Assembly (NCBI GenBank): GCA_041441555.1
Contig: JASDSW010000062.1
Span: 1 to 59,710 of the forward strand
From: Pseudaeromonas sp041441555
GTDB taxonomy: Bacteria; Pseudomonadota; Gammaproteobacteria; Enterobacterales; Aeromonadaceae
DNA: 59,710 nucleotides
Direction: 5' to 3'
Of this stretch, positions 42,715 through 50,179 are shown piece after piece. Both the position numbers and the translations under genes were made by a program. The notes below the pieces were generated by a model, which was not told the origin of the DNA, did not search any database, and was given only the letters and a program-made list of their open reading frames with translations. How positions within the stretch are numbered: the stretch's first letter is position 1; the number at the start of each line of letters is the position of its first letter.

Positions 42715-42765
42715 GTTCCAGCCCCTCGCTTGCGAGTACCCTAGCGCAGCCATTCGGGAGGTGAC

Positions 42766-44208
42766 ATGGACTACCCAATTCCCAAGGTGCTGATGGTCGA
42801 AGATTCAGCACCCCTCAATGCCGTTTATCAGGCCTATCTCAAGCATGAGGCGATCTCGTTGATCTCTGTATCCAGCGGCGCCGAGGCGTTGCAACAGCTC
42901 CCGCTGTTGCAACCGGATATCCTGCTGCTCGATTTGCACCTCCCGGACATGTCTGGACTGGATATCCTGCGTTTTTTGCAAGAGTCGACCCTGGGCAGCA
43001 GCGTCATCGTGATGACAGCCAATAGCTCACTGGATATGGCGGTCGAGGCCATGCGGTTAGGGGCTCACGATTACATCGTTAAACCCGTCGATGCCGAGCG
43101 CTTGCGAGTCACCCTGCGCAACACCATCGAGCACCGCCGGCTGAATGCCCTGGTCAGCCGTTATCAAACCGTCTATCCGCGGGAGCAGTTCGAAGGGTTC
43201 GTGGGAGCCAGCGTCACCATGCAGTCTGTCTATCGCACCATCGAGACAGCGGCGCCCTCGCGAGCCACCATCTTCATCACCGGCGAGAGTGGTACCGGCA
43301 AGGAGCTGTGTGCCGAAGCGATCCACCGGCTGAGCGGCCGTCAGAGCCAGCAGTTGGTGGCGCTCAACTGTGCGGCGATCCCCAAGGACCTGATGGAGAG
43401 CGAGATCTTCGGTCACGTCAAAGGCGCCTATACCGGCGCGGTCAGCGAGCGGATTGGCGCCGCGGGACGAGCACACGGTGGCACCCTGTTTATGGATGAG
43501 GTCTGCGAGATGGAGTTGGAGTTGCAGAGCAAACTGCTGCGCTTCTTGCAGACGGGCTGTTTTCAGAAAGTAGGCTCCTCGGTGACCGAGCAGGTGGATG
43601 TGCGCATCGTCTGTGCCACCAATCGCGATCCTCTGCAGGAGGTGGCCGCCGGCCGTTTTCGCGAGGATCTCTATTACCGACTCCATGTGATACCGCTGCA
43701 TCTGCCACCACTGCGCGAGCGGGGCGATGATGTGCTACGGATTGCCGAGGTCTTCTTGCAGGATTTCTCCCGCGAGGAGCGCAAGCGGTTCCAGCGGTTC
43801 AGTGAGGCGGCGCGCCGGGCGCTGCTGGGGTATCCTTGGCCGGGCAATATCCGACAATTACAAAATGTCATCCGACAGATCGTGGTCTTGCACGACGGCA
43901 CCGAGGTTTTGTTTGAAATGCTGCCAGAGCCACTACGGGTACCGGTTATCGCAAGCCGTGAGCCAGTTCTTGCCGCGGTGCCCGAAGTTTCGGCGCCGGA
44001 ACTGGATAAGAGCTCCATTCGACCCTTGTTCGAGGTGGAGCGAACCGCTATTCTGCACGCTATCGAGGCCTGCCAAGGCAACATCCCGCAGGCCGCACGT
44101 CTGTTGGAGGTGAGCCCCTCGACCCTGTATCGCAAGCTGCAGGGATGGCAACAACAAGGGCTAGTGCCGAACAATCAAAAAGGGCTAATGCCCAACTATC
44201 AAAAATAA
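42766..44208 (+). CDS. luxO: LuxO, sigma-54-dependent quorum-sensing response regulator
   Basis: When phosphorylated via LuxU at low cell density, LuxO activates sigma-54 promoters of Qrr small RNAs. The 480-residue protein has a receiver domain (acidic pocket ED at 12-13, phospho-acceptor Asp56 in LLLDLHLPD) and an AAA+ domain with Walker A GESGTGKE. Its sigma-54 contact loop reads GAYTGA rather than GAFTGA. A Fis-type helix-turn-helix (IPQAARLLEVSPSTLYRKLQGW) follows. CEMELELQSKLLRFLQTGCF and FQKVGSSV closely follow Vibrio LuxO. GGGAGGTGAC precedes the ATG. luxU follows after 28 bp, as in Vibrio. The C-terminal 16 residues are a tandem duplication. Confidence 0.93.
   Translation: MDYPIPKVLMVEDSAPLNAVYQAYLKHEAISLISVSSGAEALQQLPLLQPDILLLDLHLPDMSGLDILRFLQESTLGSSVIVMTANSSLDMAVEAMRLGAHDYIVKPVDAERLRVTLRNTIEHRRLNALVSRYQTVYPREQFEGFVGASVTMQSVYRTIETAAPSRATIFITGESGTGKELCAEAIHRLSGRQSQQLVALNCAAIPKDLMESEIFGHVKGAYTGAVSERIGAAGRAHGGTLFMDEVCEMELELQSKLLRFLQTGCFQKVGSSVTEQVDVRIVCATNRDPLQEVAAGRFREDLYYRLHVIPLHLPPLRERGDDVLRIAEVFLQDFSREERKRFQRFSEAARRALLGYPWPGNIRQLQNVIRQIVVLHDGTEVLFEMLPEPLRVPVIASREPVLAAVPEVSAPELDKSSIRPLFEVERTAILHAIEACQGNIPQAARLLEVSPSTLYRKLQGWQQQGLVPNNQKGLMPNYQK
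44158..44205 (+). repeat. 24-bp imperfect tandem duplication at the luxO 3' end
   Basis: Two adjacent 24-bp units encode GLVPNNQK and GLMPNYQK directly before the stop codon. They add a second copy of an octapeptide beyond the DNA-binding domain. Several base differences indicate the duplication is not recent. Confidence 0.85.
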
Positions 44209-44236
44209 GAAAGTCCTGTGAGCGCGGGAGAGAGTC

Positions 44237-44590
44237 ATGCACTGGATCGAACAACCGATCCTCGAGCAATTGGGCCAGGATGCGGGAGAAGAGTTATTGC
44301 CGCAGCTGGTGACCATTTTTATCGAGGATGGCCAGAAAAATTTGGCCGAATTAGAACAAGCCTTGCGTCGTCGCGACGCCGAACAACTGCTGCTGTTGGC
44401 CCATACCCTCAAGTCGGTGTGCGCCACCTATGGCGCCATGGTTTGCCATGAGGAGGCACAACGGCTGGAGCAGGCGTGCCGGCAGAGCAACTGGTCACAA
44501 ATGAAACAGCTGGTGGCAGCCTTGCAGCAGAGTCTGCCTGCCACCAGCCAGGCCTTGTTGGCGTCGCTGGCCGAGCCCCACTTGAGCTGA
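44237..44590 (+). CDS. luxU: LuxU, histidine phosphotransfer protein
   Basis: LuxU relays phosphate between hybrid quorum-sensing kinases and LuxO. The 117-residue protein is a single HPt four-helix bundle with the phospho-accepting His56 in LLAHTLKSVCATYGA. AHTLKS is the typical HPt signature. GGGAGAGAG lies just before the ATG. It is the second gene of the luxO-luxU operon and converges on yvcK, leaving only 9 bp between them. Confidence 0.92.
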   Translation: MHWIEQPILEQLGQDAGEELLPQLVTIFIEDGQKNLAELEQALRRRDAEQLLLLAHTLKSVCATYGAMVCHEEAQRLEQACRQSNWSQMKQLVAALQQSLPATSQALLASLAEPHLS

Positions 44591-44599
44591 ACCTTGCTT

Positions 44600-45502
44600 T
44601 TATTGTGTGCTGACTGGCTGCGGCATCAGTAGGTGTTCCAGCGCGCGCAGTAACTTCTCTCTGTCATGTCGCCAGTGACAATTGGCTTCGGCCAAGTCGG
44701 CGCGATGGCAGGGGAGCGACTGCTCTGCCACGTTCTGAGCGGCCAGGACACAATCGACTCGGCGGCCGATCAAACGGCCGATCCAGGCGAGCTGTTCGGC
44801 CAACGAGAGCTGGCCGACCGGACCCGGTTCGGGGGCCAGATTGGCCAGAAACACGAAGCGGGCCTGGCTGTCGCGGATGGCTTGGGCCAGCTCGGGAACC
44901 AACAGGGGAGGCAGCAGGCTGGTCAGGAAGCTGCCGGGGCCGAGCAGGATCAGGTCGGCCTTCAGCAGGGCTTCCACGGCTTCGGGGGTGGCGCTGACGG
45001 CCGGCTCGAGCCACAGCTTGTTCGGCACGGCCGGCCAGGCATCGATGGAGGTCTCGCCGATGATCGGGGTGCCGCATGGCGCCAGGCCGAGCAAGTCGGT
45101 GGGCTGCTCGGACATCGGCAGGATTTGTGCGGCGACACCCAGCATGTGACGGATCAGATTGATGGCCTCCAGCGGCCGGATCGTCATGTCATCCAGTGCC
45201 AGCAACATCAGATTGCCCAGATTGTGACCTGCCAGTTCACCGTCGCCGCTGAAGCGGTACTCGAACAGCCGGCTGCCGGTGCTGGGTTCGGTGACCAACT
45301 GATTGATGCAGTTGCGCAGATCGCCCCAGGCAATGCACTCCTGACTCTGCCGGAGTCGTCCGGAGGAGCCGCCGTTGTCGCTGGTGGTGACGATCCCCGT
45401 CAGTCGGGAGCCAACCCCTTGCAATGCGGAGAGCAGACGGCCCAGACCATGGCCGCCACCCAGGGCTACGATGCGTTGATAGGTGTGCAGTGGTGGTTTC
45501 AT
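44600..45502 (-). CDS. yvcK: YvcK/CofD-like gluconeogenesis factor
   Basis: A 300-residue YvcK (E. coli YbhK) protein, in the CofD fold. Homologues bind UDP-sugars, localise with the envelope machinery and are needed on gluconeogenic carbon in Bacillus. Motifs: RIVALGGGHGLGRLLSAL, IVTTSDNGGSSGRLR, GDLRNC, LGNLMLLAL and DLILLGPGSFLTSLLPPLL. yvcK beside luxU is also seen in Vibrio, which supports the luxO-luxU assignment. Confidence 0.9.
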   Translation of the reverse strand: MKPPLHTYQRIVALGGGHGLGRLLSALQGVGSRLTGIVTTSDNGGSSGRLRQSQECIAWGDLRNCINQLVTEPSTGSRLFEYRFSGDGELAGHNLGNLMLLALDDMTIRPLEAINLIRHMLGVAAQILPMSEQPTDLLGLAPCGTPIIGETSIDAWPAVPNKLWLEPAVSATPEAVEALLKADLILLGPGSFLTSLLPPLLVPELAQAIRDSQARFVFLANLAPEPGPVGQLSLAEQLAWIGRLIGRRVDCVLAAQNVAEQSLPCHRADLAEANCHWRHDREKLLRALEHLLMPQPVSTQ

Positions 45503-45619
45503 GCCGGATAGTTACCAGAGTCGTAGGGCCCATCAGGCTTTAATCATATAATCCATGCGTCGTCAAATATAACCATCCCTGGGTTGCTGAACCTGGGAGG
45601 TCGCTATCAGGAGAACCAT

Positions 45620-46828
45620 GTGAGGGTCGCAACTGCCTTTTCCTTACAGCCACAGAGTGAACGCGCCATCGCCGAGCTGATCCAGACGTTGCAGCAGACC
45701 GAGAGGCGGCCGCCGCAGCTGATCCTGCTCTACTTCACCGAACAGCATGGGGCCGACGATCTGCTGGCGCCGCTGCGTCTGGCCTATCCTGAGAGCCAAA
45801 TCATGGGCTGTAGCTCCTGCCAGGGGATCATGACGGAGCATGGCTATCATTCGGCCGATGGTCTGGCGCTGGCGTGCTGGGCACTCTGGGACGAGTCCGG
45901 CGCCTATGGCTGTGCCTTGGCACCGCTGCAGGAGGATATCGATGCGGTGGTTGCCGACCTGTTGCAGACGGCGATTGCACGCAGCGAGCGTCCGGGCGAG
46001 TTGCCCTCCCTGGTGTGGTTGCATGCCAGTCCGGGGTGTGAAGAGCAGTTGATGATGGCCATCGAGCAACGACTGGGCAGCTCGGTGGCGATCGTGGGGG
46101 GCAGTGCGGCTCATAACCTGCGCAGACACAGCGGGCAGGTGCTCACCCAGGATGGCTGGCTGGCGCAAGGCGTGGCGTTGACGCTGTTCTACCCTTCGTG
46201 CCAGGTGGCCACCCAGTTTCATTCCACCTATATGCCGGCGGGTCCCCGGGGAGTGGTGACCCGGGCCGAGAAGCGCGAGTTGTTGGAGATTGATCAGCGG
46301 CCTGCGGCCGAGGTGTACAACGAATGGACCAATGGTCTGTTGGCCAGTGTGGCCCCCGGCGCCTATGTGTTGGCGGAAACCACGCTCTTTCCCCTGGCGC
46401 GCCAGGTGGGTTGGCAGGCCGGGCTCTCCTACTACAAACTCTCCCACCCCGAAGTGGTGACGGCGTGGGGGGGATTGCGCCTGTTTACCGAGATCCATGA
46501 AGGGGAGACGGTGATCCTGATGCAAGGCGACCGCTCCCGGCTGCTGGAGCGTGCCGTCCGCTCCAGTGATCTCTATCCGGGGCCGGGCGAAGTCGAGCAG
46601 ATTGCCGGGCTCAACATCTTTTGCGCCGGCTGTATGCTGACTCTTGATTCGGCCATGGACGAGGTGGTCGACTCCTGGTCACTGGCGCGGCAAGGCACCC
46701 CCTTCATCGCTCCTTATACCTTCGGCGAGCAGGGGCGTTTTCGCGGAGGTGAAAACGCCCACGGCAACCTGATGATTTCGACCGTGGTCTTTTTTCGTCA
46801 GCGGGAGGTCTCATGGAGCAAGTCGTAA
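45620..46828 (+). CDS. nosP: FIST-domain sensor, NosP-type
   Basis: A 402-residue protein with FIST_N (about 20-220; IMGCSSCQGIMTE, VAIVGGSAAHN) and FIST_C (about 230-375; AAEVYNEWTNG, LYPGPGEVEQIAGLNIFCAGCML) domains. FIST proteins co-encoded with hybrid kinases include NosP, a haem protein that senses nitric oxide and inhibits its partner kinase in Pseudomonas, Shewanella and Vibrio. The start is GTG 45620, with AGGAG 6 nt upstream; the longer frame to 45584 lacks a good site. The 3' end overlaps the kinase gene by 16 nt, so translation is coupled. Haem binding is inferred, not visible. Confidence 0.8.
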   Translation: MRVATAFSLQPQSERAIAELIQTLQQTERRPPQLILLYFTEQHGADDLLAPLRLAYPESQIMGCSSCQGIMTEHGYHSADGLALACWALWDESGAYGCALAPLQEDIDAVVADLLQTAIARSERPGELPSLVWLHASPGCEEQLMMAIEQRLGSSVAIVGGSAAHNLRRHSGQVLTQDGWLAQGVALTLFYPSCQVATQFHSTYMPAGPRGVVTRAEKRELLEIDQRPAAEVYNEWTNGLLASVAPGAYVLAETTLFPLARQVGWQAGLSYYKLSHPEVVTAWGGLRLFTEIHEGETVILMQGDRSRLLERAVRSSDLYPGPGEVEQIAGLNIFCAGCMLTLDSAMDEVVDSWSLARQGTPFIAPYTFGEQGRFRGGENAHGNLMISTVVFFRQREVSWSKS

Positions 46829-48942
46829 AGAGCTGCGCCGAGCTGGAGTTGGAACTGCACGAGATGCGGCTCCAACTGGCGGCCAGTCAGGAGCGGGAGG
46901 TCCAGCGGGATCACGAGAATAGCTGGCTGCTCAAGGGCATCTCGGTTCTGACGCAGCCCCAGGGGATCCACAACCTGTTCGAGGCGTTGATCCGCATCCT
47001 GCGTCCCTTAATTGGTTTTGAACACGCCGCCATCCTGCTGGCCGATAAGGCGGGAGGGCCACTGCGTTGTGCGGTGGCCAGCCATCCGTTGTTGCAGCAA
47101 CAACTCTGGCAAAGCGGCCCCCTGTTCGAGCGGGTACTGGCCGGCGAAACGGTGGCGCTGTATGCCCCCGAGTTGACGCAGGAGTTTGCGCGTTGTGCTC
47201 CTGACGTGCGCCACATGGCCGGCAGTGCGCTGCTGGGGGCGCTGAATCTGGTGCAGGGGCGGATGCTGCTGCTCTGCGTGCATTCGGCTCGCCATCGCCT
47301 GGATCTGCACTCCAAGAGTTTGCTGGAGCGGTACCGGCCTTTGATGGATCAGGCGATCCTCAACGTCGATTACCGTTCGCGCCTGGAGACTCTGGTGGAT
47401 GAGAAGACCCGGGCCTTGCGGCGTTCGCAGCAGTGCTTCCGCCAGTTTGCCGAGATGGCCACGGACTGGTTCTGGCAGACCGATCGCCAGCACCGATTCA
47501 TCCAGTTTGCCGACGACATCGAGGAGGATCAGTTTACCTCCTCGCTGATGTCCCAGATCCAGGGTGCCAGCTTCACCGATTTTCTGACCGATAAGGAGCG
47601 ATTGAAACAGAGCAAATGGCAGCGCTACCAGCAGGATCTGGCCGAGTGCAGGCCCATTCGAGCCTTTCGGTTTGAGGTGTTTTTCAACGGTCAGGTGCGT
47701 TGGTTGTCCATCAACGCCGATCCCTATGTGGATGAACAGGGCCACTTCATGGGCTATCGCGGCACGGCCAATGACATCAGCAGCCTGGTTGGCCGCAATC
47801 AGGAGCTCAAGCGGGCCAAGGCGCGCGCCGACGCGGCGAACCGGGCCAAGTCACAATTCCTCGCGGTGATGAGTCATGAGATCAAGACGCCGATGCAGGC
47901 GATCCTCGGCATGCTGGAGCTGCTTGAGCAGAGCGAGCTGACGCCGGCGCAACGCGAATTGAGCCGCCATGTGACCCACTCGGCCGCCTTGCTGCAAACC
48001 CTGCTGAACGATCTGCTCGATCTCTCGCGAATTGAGTCCAAAGAGGTGACACTGGAGTCGATTCCCTTTGAGAGCCGATTCGTCATCCAGTCGGTGGTGA
48101 CGCAACTGGTAGAGCAGGCCCACGGCAAGGGGATTGCTTTGCGGCTGGAGGTGGATCCCGCGCTGCCCGACTGGTTACGGGGCGATCCGCTGCGCCTGAC
48201 GCAGATCCTCTTCAATCTGCTGGGCAACGCCATCAAGTTCACCCCGCAAGGTGGGGTGACGCTGAGTGTCTCGCGGCAGGGCGAGCAGCTGCTCTTTGCG
48301 GTGAGCGATACCGGCATCGGCATTGCGTCGGAGCAATGCGCCGAATTGTTCTTACCATTTCGCCAACTGGATCCCTCGATGACCCGGCGGTTCGGCGGCA
48401 GCGGATTGGGGCTGGCGATCTGTCGCCATCTGGTGGAGTTGATGGGCGGTGAGATTGGCGTCGATAGCCAATTGGGCCAGGGCAGCCGCTTCTGGTTTCG
48501 CATTCCCTGTACATCGGCGCAGGTCGAGCCGCAGCCGCTTCATGAGGAACAGGCGCTTGGTCCGTTGAATATCCTGTTGGTGGAAGATAGTCCGGTCAAT
48601 CAGCAGGTGATCCAGGCGTTGTTGCATAAGCTGGGGCATCGGGTTCGGCTGGCCGGTAATGGCTATGAGGCCTTGCAGGCGGTGGCGCAAGAGCAACCAC
48701 AACTGGTGTTGATGGATCTACGCATGCCAGAGATGGATGGTCTGGAGGCGTCACGGCGACTCAAGCGCCTTTATCCCCAGTTGCCCATCCTGGCGCTGAC
48801 GGCCAATACCGCCGAGGAGGATCGCGCCGCCTGTCTGCAGGTCGGCATGAGTGAGCTGGTGGCCAAACCTGTGACCTCGAATAGGCTCCGAGTGGCGCTA
48901 TCTTCGGTTTTTGGAAAAAAAAATGGCCAACTCGAAGGTTGA
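46813..48942 (+). CDS. GAF-PAS hybrid histidine kinase, NahK/VpsS-like
   Basis: A 709-residue cytosolic hybrid kinase: an N-terminal coiled coil, a GAF-like domain (about 36-195), a PAS domain (about 210-325; MATDWFWQTDRQHRFIQFAD), HisKA with phospho-acceptor His355 in MSHEIKTPMQAILG, and an HATPase (NLLGNAIKF, DTGIGI, FGGSGLGLAICRHL). The C-terminal receiver has Asp635 in LMDLRMPEMDG and Lys in VAKPV. It lacks its own HPt, so phosphate must pass to a separate one. Coupling to a FIST partner matches NosP-NahK and NosP-VpsS pairs; V. cholerae VpsS feeds LuxU. luxU is encoded 2.2 kb upstream, which makes it the obvious acceptor. Confidence 0.88.
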   Translation: MEQVVKSCAELELELHEMRLQLAASQEREVQRDHENSWLLKGISVLTQPQGIHNLFEALIRILRPLIGFEHAAILLADKAGGPLRCAVASHPLLQQQLWQSGPLFERVLAGETVALYAPELTQEFARCAPDVRHMAGSALLGALNLVQGRMLLLCVHSARHRLDLHSKSLLERYRPLMDQAILNVDYRSRLETLVDEKTRALRRSQQCFRQFAEMATDWFWQTDRQHRFIQFADDIEEDQFTSSLMSQIQGASFTDFLTDKERLKQSKWQRYQQDLAECRPIRAFRFEVFFNGQVRWLSINADPYVDEQGHFMGYRGTANDISSLVGRNQELKRAKARADAANRAKSQFLAVMSHEIKTPMQAILGMLELLEQSELTPAQRELSRHVTHSAALLQTLLNDLLDLSRIESKEVTLESIPFESRFVIQSVVTQLVEQAHGKGIALRLEVDPALPDWLRGDPLRLTQILFNLLGNAIKFTPQGGVTLSVSRQGEQLLFAVSDTGIGIASEQCAELFLPFRQLDPSMTRRFGGSGLGLAICRHLVELMGGEIGVDSQLGQGSRFWFRIPCTSAQVEPQPLHEEQALGPLNILLVEDSPVNQQVIQALLHKLGHRVRLAGNGYEALQAVAQEQPQLVLMDLRMPEMDGLEASRRLKRLYPQLPILALTANTAEEDRAACLQVGMSELVAKPVTSNRLRVALSSVFGKKNGQLEG

Positions 48943-48945
48943 CCA
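48915..48945 (-). terminator. Minus-strand intrinsic terminator inside the hybrid-kinase 3' end
   Basis: On the minus strand, TGGTCAAC pairs with GTTGGCCA (one GU pair) around a 6-nt loop, followed by nine T. It overlaps the last codons of the plus-strand kinase gene. No minus-strand protein gene lies upstream of it before folE, so it must end a non-coding transcript or be incidental. Confidence 0.75.
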
Positions 48946-48991
48946 AACTTCAGCTGTCGCTGAAGAGAGCACGGGATAAAACTGGTTTACG
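48915..48991 (-). ncRNA. Predicted LuxO/sigma-54-controlled small RNA (Qrr-like)
   Basis: An RNA of about 77 nt is predicted from a sigma-54 start at about 48991 to the T-tract at 48915. It would contain an internal 7-bp hairpin (CTTCAGC / GCTGAAG, 48948-48965) and the terminator hairpin. Two LuxO boxes lie about 135-155 bp upstream. This layout is that of Vibrio qrr genes: LuxO boxes, sigma-54 promoter, short RNA, intrinsic terminator. The conserved Vibrio Qrr core (CAACTGACGTTGTTAG) is not visible, so it is either a diverged Qrr or a different LuxO-driven RNA. It partly lies antisense to the last codons of the kinase gene. Confidence 0.6.
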
Positions 48992-49001
48992 CTCTAGTAT
49001 A

Positions 49002-49018
49002 TGAAAATAGCGTGCCAA
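49002..49018 (-). promoter_or_regulatory. Sigma-54 promoter facing the predicted small RNA
   Basis: Minus strand TTGGCACGCTATTTTCA matches YTGGCACG-N4-TTGCW at all eight positions of the -24 block with exact spacing. The -12 block is TTTCA instead of TTGCA, so the conserved C is kept but the preceding G is T. Confidence 0.65.
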
Positions 49019-49121
49019 CTTTTTCAGGCTGTTTTAAGGGTTATTTTGCTTGTTTTATCGCCGATTTGAGCCGCATTTGATAAATCGGTCTCAATTGATA
49101 CTGCGGTTTGCAAATACATCT

Positions 49122-49153
49122 TTGCAGAATGCAAAAGTAATTGCAGGACGCAA
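49122..49153. promoter_or_regulatory. Tandem LuxO-binding boxes
   Basis: TTGCAGAATGCAA (49122-49134) matches the LuxO box TTGCA-N3-TGCAA perfectly. TTGCAGGACGCAA (49141-49153) has one mismatch. Their centres are 19 bp apart, about two helical turns. A further half-site TTGCA lies at 49108-49112. The boxes are upstream of the leftward sigma-54 promoter at a distance usual for enhancers. Confidence 0.75.
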
Positions 49154-49239
49154 ATGCGTCGGTTGTGGGCCAGAGCAGTGTTTGCCAATGGGATGCGGCC
49201 GTCGCTGGCCCACTGGAGGCCGCGAGAAAAACGGCCTTT

Positions 49240-49268
49240 TTAACCTGAGCCGGGAATGGTGGTATGAT
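49240..49268 (+). promoter_or_regulatory. Predicted sigma-70 promoter of folE
   Basis: TTAACC and TATGAT at 17-bp spacing, about 33 bp before the folE ATG. A short hairpin with T-tract (AGGCCG / CGGCCT, about 49216-49240) lies directly upstream and may insulate folE. Confidence 0.5.
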
Positions 49269-49300
49269 CGGCGGCCCGTGGTGGTGATGGAGAAGATGGA

Positions 49301-49951
49301 ATGTCAACCTTGAGCAAAGAAGCCATCCTGGTTCGCTCGGCGCTGGAAGCCCGAGGACTCGAGACCCCGAGAATAGAAACCTCGCTGACCAATGCCGAGA
49401 AGAAGGCCCGTATTGAGGCGCATATGCGGGGCGTGATGGAGGTGTTGGGGTTGGACATGAGCGATGACAGCCTGGCCGAGACGCCAGAGCGCATTGCCAA
49501 GATGTACGTCGAAGAGATTTTCTCCGGGCTCGATTACCAGGCCTTTCCCAAGATCACCCTGATCGACAACAAGATGGGGGTGGATGAGATGGTCAAGGTC
49601 AGCAACATCACGGTGACCAGTACCTGCGAGCATCACCTCGTCACCATCGATGGTTTGGCCAAGGTGGCCTATTTCCCGCGTGGCAAGGTGATTGGCCTGT
49701 CGAAAATCAACCGCATCGTGCAGTTCTTTGCCAAGCGGCCTCAGGTTCAGGAGCGCTTGACCCAGCAGATCCTGGTGGCTCTGCAAACCCTGCTGGAGAC
49801 CGACAACGTGGCGATCTCGATGACGGCGACCCATTACTGCGTCAAGTCCCGAGGCGTCATGGATGCCAGCAGTGTCACCACGACGACGGCGCTCGGAGGC
49901 ATGTTCAAGAGCAATCTGGCCTCGCGCCAGGAGTTCCTCGGCAACTTTTAA
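49301..49951 (+). CDS. folE: GTP cyclohydrolase I
   Basis: FolE converts GTP to dihydroneopterin triphosphate, the first step of folate synthesis. The 216-residue protein has the zinc ligands in STCEHHLVTIDG and THYCVKSRGV, the YFPRGKVIGLSKINRIV active-site block, and ETPERIAKMYVEEIF. GGAG lies 8 nt before the ATG. It is transcribed away from the LuxO boxes and converges on olsF. Confidence 0.97.
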   Translation: MSTLSKEAILVRSALEARGLETPRIETSLTNAEKKARIEAHMRGVMEVLGLDMSDDSLAETPERIAKMYVEEIFSGLDYQAFPKITLIDNKMGVDEMVKVSNITVTSTCEHHLVTIDGLAKVAYFPRGKVIGLSKINRIVQFFAKRPQVQERLTQQILVALQTLLETDNVAISMTATHYCVKSRGVMDASSVTTTTALGGMFKSNLASRQEFLGNF

Positions 49952-50179
49952 CGCTTGTCTTTCATCGGCTGGCACACCGCTGGTCCGAACACGTGTTCGT
50001 TCGGTGACTCGGGAGAGATACCCTCTCTCGCCAACACGCCGTAAACCCTTCCCTGGGGGCTCGATGGCGGCATCCCTGCCGCCAACGGTTGGCTCAAGAG
50101 GCTATCTCTCCTTCGCTAACGGCTCGGTCTAACGGAGCGGTATTAGGCGCACCGATCCTCTTTTTCGCTGCGTTCGTTG
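49952..50179. repeat. Palindrome-rich intergenic element between folE and olsF
   Basis: 228 bp without a gene. It holds a 14-bp palindrome (CGAACACGTGTTCG, 49986-49999), a 7-bp hairpin GGCGGCA / TGCCGCC (50066-50083) and a following CCAAC-GG-TTGG palindrome. The segment around the hairpin (AACCCTTCCCTGGGGGCTCG, then the GGCGGCA stem) resembles a dispersed intergenic motif I recall from several gammaproteobacteria. It may be a repeat-family copy as well as the terminator zone for both converging genes. Confidence 0.5.

Noticed and set aside
49109..49126. Dyad TGCAAA-N6-TTTGCA, first read as a TyrR-like box upstream of folE
   Set aside because: The same bases are better explained as parts of the LuxO half-site and the perfect LuxO box that follow; folE has its own promoter 120 bp downstream.
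49206..49241. A plus-strand GG-N10-GC pattern that could be a sigma-54 promoter toward folE
   Set aside because: Outside the GG and GC the match is poor, and the predicted start would fall inside a hairpin with a T-tract. The leftward sigma-54 element is far better.
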